Shown here: positions 17,749-19,870 of the stretch, piece by piece
Position numbering within the stretch: the first letter of the stretch is position 1
How the letters are laid out: every line of letters begins with the position of its first letter
Assembly: GCA_030837265.1 (NCBI GenBank)
Contig: JAUPKV010000284.1
Coordinates: 1 to 19,870 of the forward strand
Source of the DNA: Methanobacteriota archaeon
GTDB taxonomy: Archaea; Halobacteriota; Methanosarcinia; Methanosarcinales; Methanosarcinaceae
DNA length: 19,870 nt
Direction of reading: 5' to 3'
Position numbers and translations under genes: made by a program
The notes under the pieces: generated by a model
Told to the model about the DNA's origin: nothing
Seen by the model: the letters and a program-made list of their open reading frames with translations, nothing else
Databases searched by the model: none

Positions 17749-18018
17749 TTAAAGGCTGCGATCGTGTTCAATTCTATTAACTTCTGCAACTGTTTCAATC
17801 TCGGTAAGGTTCTTTACTGCAATATTACCTTTAATAATAACATCCGGACCTTCTTCAACGTTTGTAATCACCAGTCCATCTGACTCAAGTTGAATTGTCA
17901 CTTTTTCAAGGATTGAATCTTTGTCTAGAAATATTCTAACATCAATACGTTCATCAGGTGCGATTTCTAATTTATCCATTATAATTGATTCTAACTCAGC
18001 AGAAAACTTTGACGCCAT
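17749..18018 (-). CDS. Small acidic protein, function unknown
   Basis: Not recognised. The ATG at 18018 (89 residues, MASKFSAELE) has GGGGA eight bases upstream and is the best supported start. An ATG at 18033 and a TTG at 18054 would extend it to 94 or 101 residues without a ribosome site. The protein is soluble, acidic and rich in Ile/Val/Glu, with an apparent N-terminal helix (about 1-18) followed by alternating strands; DERIDVRIFLDKDSI and EEGPDVIIKGNI are the most distinctive stretches. No cysteines, membrane segments or motifs are visible. It lies alone between the convergent channel gene and the exported-protein gene. That it is coding rests on length, composition and the ribosome site. 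Confidence 0.55.
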   Translation of the reverse strand: MASKFSAELESIIMDKLEIAPDERIDVRIFLDKDSILEKVTIQLESDGLVITNVEEGPDVIIKGNIAVKNLTEIETVAEVNRIEHDRSL

Positions 18019-18147
18019 CAATAATTTCCCCATAACGTTAACTGTTTCAGACAAACAACAGGTAACTCATCTATAGCTTATCTGACACATGCATTATTTA
18101 CTTTTAGACAGTCTCCGGTAACCGTTGCTTTTTAATAACAGGGTAAT

Positions 18148-18486
18148 TCACTCCCCCTGGCAGCCCTGTGCAAATTGCCTTATTTCATTAGCTATGGTCC
18201 TGCAGCTAACGAAAAAGGGTTTTTCCTTAACCCGGATTGTAAGAATGGACTCTCCGTCCCATTTGAAGTCTGCAGTTATTCCGGCACCCGAGAGCTCACC
18301 ACTTTCACCCTGCGGGACATTGACTCCATAGGTACGAAGCTCTTGCTTCATGCAATCAAACAGATCAGGTGTAACACCAGAATAAGTTACAGATCTACAA
18401 CTGCCCCCGCCAAATTGTGCGTGCGCCGATCCAACAGGAAAAATTAAGAGCAATACCAGCAGATGAGCTATTAGCTTCCTTTTCAT
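18148..18486 (-). CDS. Small exported protein with four cysteines, function unknown
   Basis: The 112-residue precursor begins with a textbook Sec signal peptide: MKRK, then a leucine-rich core, then VGSAHA with probable cleavage after A23. The mature ~89 residues contain four cysteines, C30, C45, C95 and C109, which could form two disulfides outside the membrane. The middle has a GESGELSGAGITADFKWDGESILTIRV pattern suggesting beta strands. It is not a recognised family. The ATG at 18486 is six bases after GGGGGG, a strong ribosome site. It is separated from the next minus-strand gene by about 130 nt, so probably not an operon. A role in the cell envelope is an inference from the signal peptide only. 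Confidence 0.75.
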   Translation of the reverse strand: MKRKLIAHLLVLLLIFPVGSAHAQFGGGSCRSVTYSGVTPDLFDCMKQELRTYGVNVPQGESGELSGAGITADFKWDGESILTIRVKEKPFFVSCRTIANEIRQFAQGCQGE

Positions 18487-18500
18487 TCTTTTCCCCCCAA

Positions 18501-18518
18501 ATCGATTGAATCGATTGA
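18501..18518. repeat. Tandem 9-bp repeat upstream of the exported-protein gene
   Basis: ATCGATTGA occurs twice in a row, followed by GTCGAC, a palindrome. It lies 15-32 nt before the ATG at 18486, in the likely leader. It may be an operator or chance. Confidence 0.3.
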
Positions 18519-18725
18519 GTCGACCTCATACAGACGAACTAAACATAAGGTTGAGTTAAACATTTAAATAAATAAGCTAAACAATTAGTCCGGTCAATAG
18601 AATATAAATTAAGTAATAATAGTCAGTCGGTTTATATGTAGTTATTCTTGTTTACACTAATGCCATGGCCAAAGCAAATCTGTACTGAAATAAATATCGG
18701 GAAGCTGCAGCAGTGCAGCCATATT

Positions 18726-18737
18726 GATATATAAAAG
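18726..18737 (+). promoter_or_regulatory. TATA box of the MscS-type gene
   Basis: GATATATAAAAG is a near-perfect archaeal box A located 18-29 nt before the ATG. Initiation about 25 nt from its centre would fall within a few bases of 18755, and no Shine-Dalgarno is present. This points to a leaderless message. Confidence 0.6.
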
Positions 18738-18754
18738 ACATTATATTTATTTAC

Positions 18755-19711
18755 ATGAGGGTTATCAGGAGACTGAACACTTTTATTTTGCTCATTTTGA
18801 TACTTTTTGTTGCGTATGTCAGATACCGGACTGGATTTTACGTTGTCGAGGATCGGGCTCTACTGGATGCTCTTCTTATCTCCTTGATTGTGATTTTTTT
18901 AGCCTCGATTATAAATTCCATTACCGGAAGTCTCATTCTAAGAAGAGTATCGACTCCTAGAGATAGGTATACTCTGAGGAAAACTGCATCTATCCTTATC
19001 ACAGTAATTGCTCTTGCCTCACTTTTTGCAATCTGGTTCGAAAGAACGAGCACCCTGCTTATAGCCTATGGAATTTTCAGTGCCGGGGTTGCAATTGCAC
19101 TTCAGGACGTTTTGAAGAATATAGCCGGAGGAATTCTCTTAATTGTAACCAGACCATTTAAAGCAGGGGATAGGATCGAGGTGGGGGGCAGCGTAGGTGA
19201 TGTGCTGGACATAGGAAGTTTAAGCACTACAATTATGGAAATCCGAGAATGGGTGGACGCTGATCAGTACACCGGCAGACTCATCACTATCCCGAACAGC
19301 TTTGTCCTCAATCAGACGATAAAGAACTATACAAAGGATTACTCCTTTATCTGGGATGAGGTCCGAATTCTGCTGATCTATGGCAGTAACTGGGAAAAAG
19401 CCAGAGAAATTGCTCTTAAAGTTGCAGACCCAATTGTAAGAGAGTTTGAAGACCTGGCAAAAAAAGAGCTCCGGCTATTGGGACTGAAATACTTTGTTAC
19501 AACTTATGATGTACAAACAAAACTCTTTCTGAAATTGGAAGAAAACTGGATCGAAATGCGGTTAAGATATGTGGTAGAGCCCAGGAAAAGGAGAGCAATC
19601 AGCGACAACTTGATCTCAAGCATTCTTGAGGCTTTCGAAAAAGAAGAAGATATTATGGTAGGAACTGCAGTAGGTATTGATCTTATGAATAATCAAGGTG
19701 AAGGAAAGTAA
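18755..19711 (+). CDS. MscS-family small-conductance mechanosensitive channel
   Basis: A membrane-tension-gated channel that releases solutes on hypo-osmotic shock; 318 residues. Three to four hydrophobic segments are visible (about 8-24, 38-62, 78-93 and the pore helix 101-130). The pore helix GIFSAGVAIALQDVLKNIAGG has the small-residue Gly/Ala pattern and NIAGG turn of MscS TM3. It leads into FKAGDRIEVGGSVGDVLDIG, the conserved beta domain, with VTIPN-like LITIPNS further on and a C-terminal alpha/beta cytoplasmic domain ending without extra domains. The ATG at 18755 is taken because the TATA box places initiation at or just before it. The gene stands alone. Mechanosensitive function is inferred from the family. 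Confidence 0.93.
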   Translation: MRVIRRLNTFILLILILFVAYVRYRTGFYVVEDRALLDALLISLIVIFLASIINSITGSLILRRVSTPRDRYTLRKTASILITVIALASLFAIWFERTSTLLIAYGIFSAGVAIALQDVLKNIAGGILLIVTRPFKAGDRIEVGGSVGDVLDIGSLSTTIMEIREWVDADQYTGRLITIPNSFVLNQTIKNYTKDYSFIWDEVRILLIYGSNWEKAREIALKVADPIVREFEDLAKKELRLLGLKYFVTTYDVQTKLFLKLEENWIEMRLRYVVEPRKRRAISDNLISSILEAFEKEEDIMVGTAVGIDLMNNQGEGK

Positions 19712-19750
19712 AAATAAATCTTTCTCAGATTATAAAGAGAACTTTCCTTC

Positions 19751-19766
19751 GATTTTTTTCTTGTTT
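19751..19766 (+). terminator. T-rich terminator after the MscS-type gene
   Basis: GATTTTTTTCTTGTTT lies about 40 nt past the stop, with seven consecutive T followed by further T clusters. This fits the T-rich archaeal termination signal. The remaining DNA to the window end shows no gene. Confidence 0.5.
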
Positions 19767-19870
19767 TGAAACAAATTTTTATTTATCCATTCTCTTTGTC
19801 ACTCAAAATTATAAAGTAGAGACTGATGCCGGTAAGATGTTTATTCTAATGCTTGGATATCATATAAAAA

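Noticed and set aside
1..19870. CRISPR arrays, tRNA or rRNA genes
   Set aside because: No regularly spaced repeats and no cloverleaf-like or rRNA-like stretches were seen in the intergenic regions on either strand.

Overview
The window comes from a methanogenic archaeon, almost certainly a Methanosarcina (inference from gene content, gene order and protein sequences). Direct evidence is a complete mcrBDCG set plus most of mcrA, a divergent Mmp10 radical SAM enzyme, the archaeal PolD large subunit (DP2), a form III RuBisCO, archaeal TATA-type promoters, and a mix of strong Shine-Dalgarno starts and apparently leaderless genes.

Layout. (1) 1-4792, minus strand: the methyl-coenzyme M reductase operon mcrB-mcrD-mcrC-mcrG-mcrA, tightly packed, with mcrA running off the left edge. 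(2) 4793-5209: intergenic region shared with the divergent mmp10 (5210-6445, plus), which encodes the methylase for a conserved McrA arginine. The enzyme that makes methane and one of its modification enzymes therefore sit back to back. (3) 6446-6804: AT-rich, no gene. (4) 6805-10263, minus: DP2 of DNA polymerase D, without an intein. (5) 10332-12979, minus: a unit of rbcL (form III RuBisCO), a Sua5-type threonylcarbamoyl-AMP synthase and a 77-residue membrane protein, with 30-nt and -4-nt junctions. (6) 12980-16835: an accessory-looking zone. A long cysteine-hydrolase/transglutaminase-elicitor-like protein (13625-15202) lies between an apparently intact calcineurin-like phosphoesterase gene and a decayed duplicate of that gene's last ~250 bp. 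The phosphoesterase carries its first metal motif upstream of any standard start codon. (7) 16836-19711: a 6-TM ion channel with an unusual selectivity filter (plus), an unrecognised 89-101 residue protein and a small exported four-cysteine protein (both minus), and an MscS-type mechanosensitive channel (plus).

The left half is core methanogen housekeeping and energy metabolism. The right half is membrane or stress functions and lineage-specific genes with long AT-rich spacers. The most unusual structure is the gene-end duplication bracketing the transglutaminase-like gene. It is arranged as expected if DNA had inserted into the phosphoesterase gene and rebuilt its 3' end. A 13-bp inverted repeat lies at one edge. 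No integrase, transposase, CRISPR array, rRNA or tRNA gene was seen.
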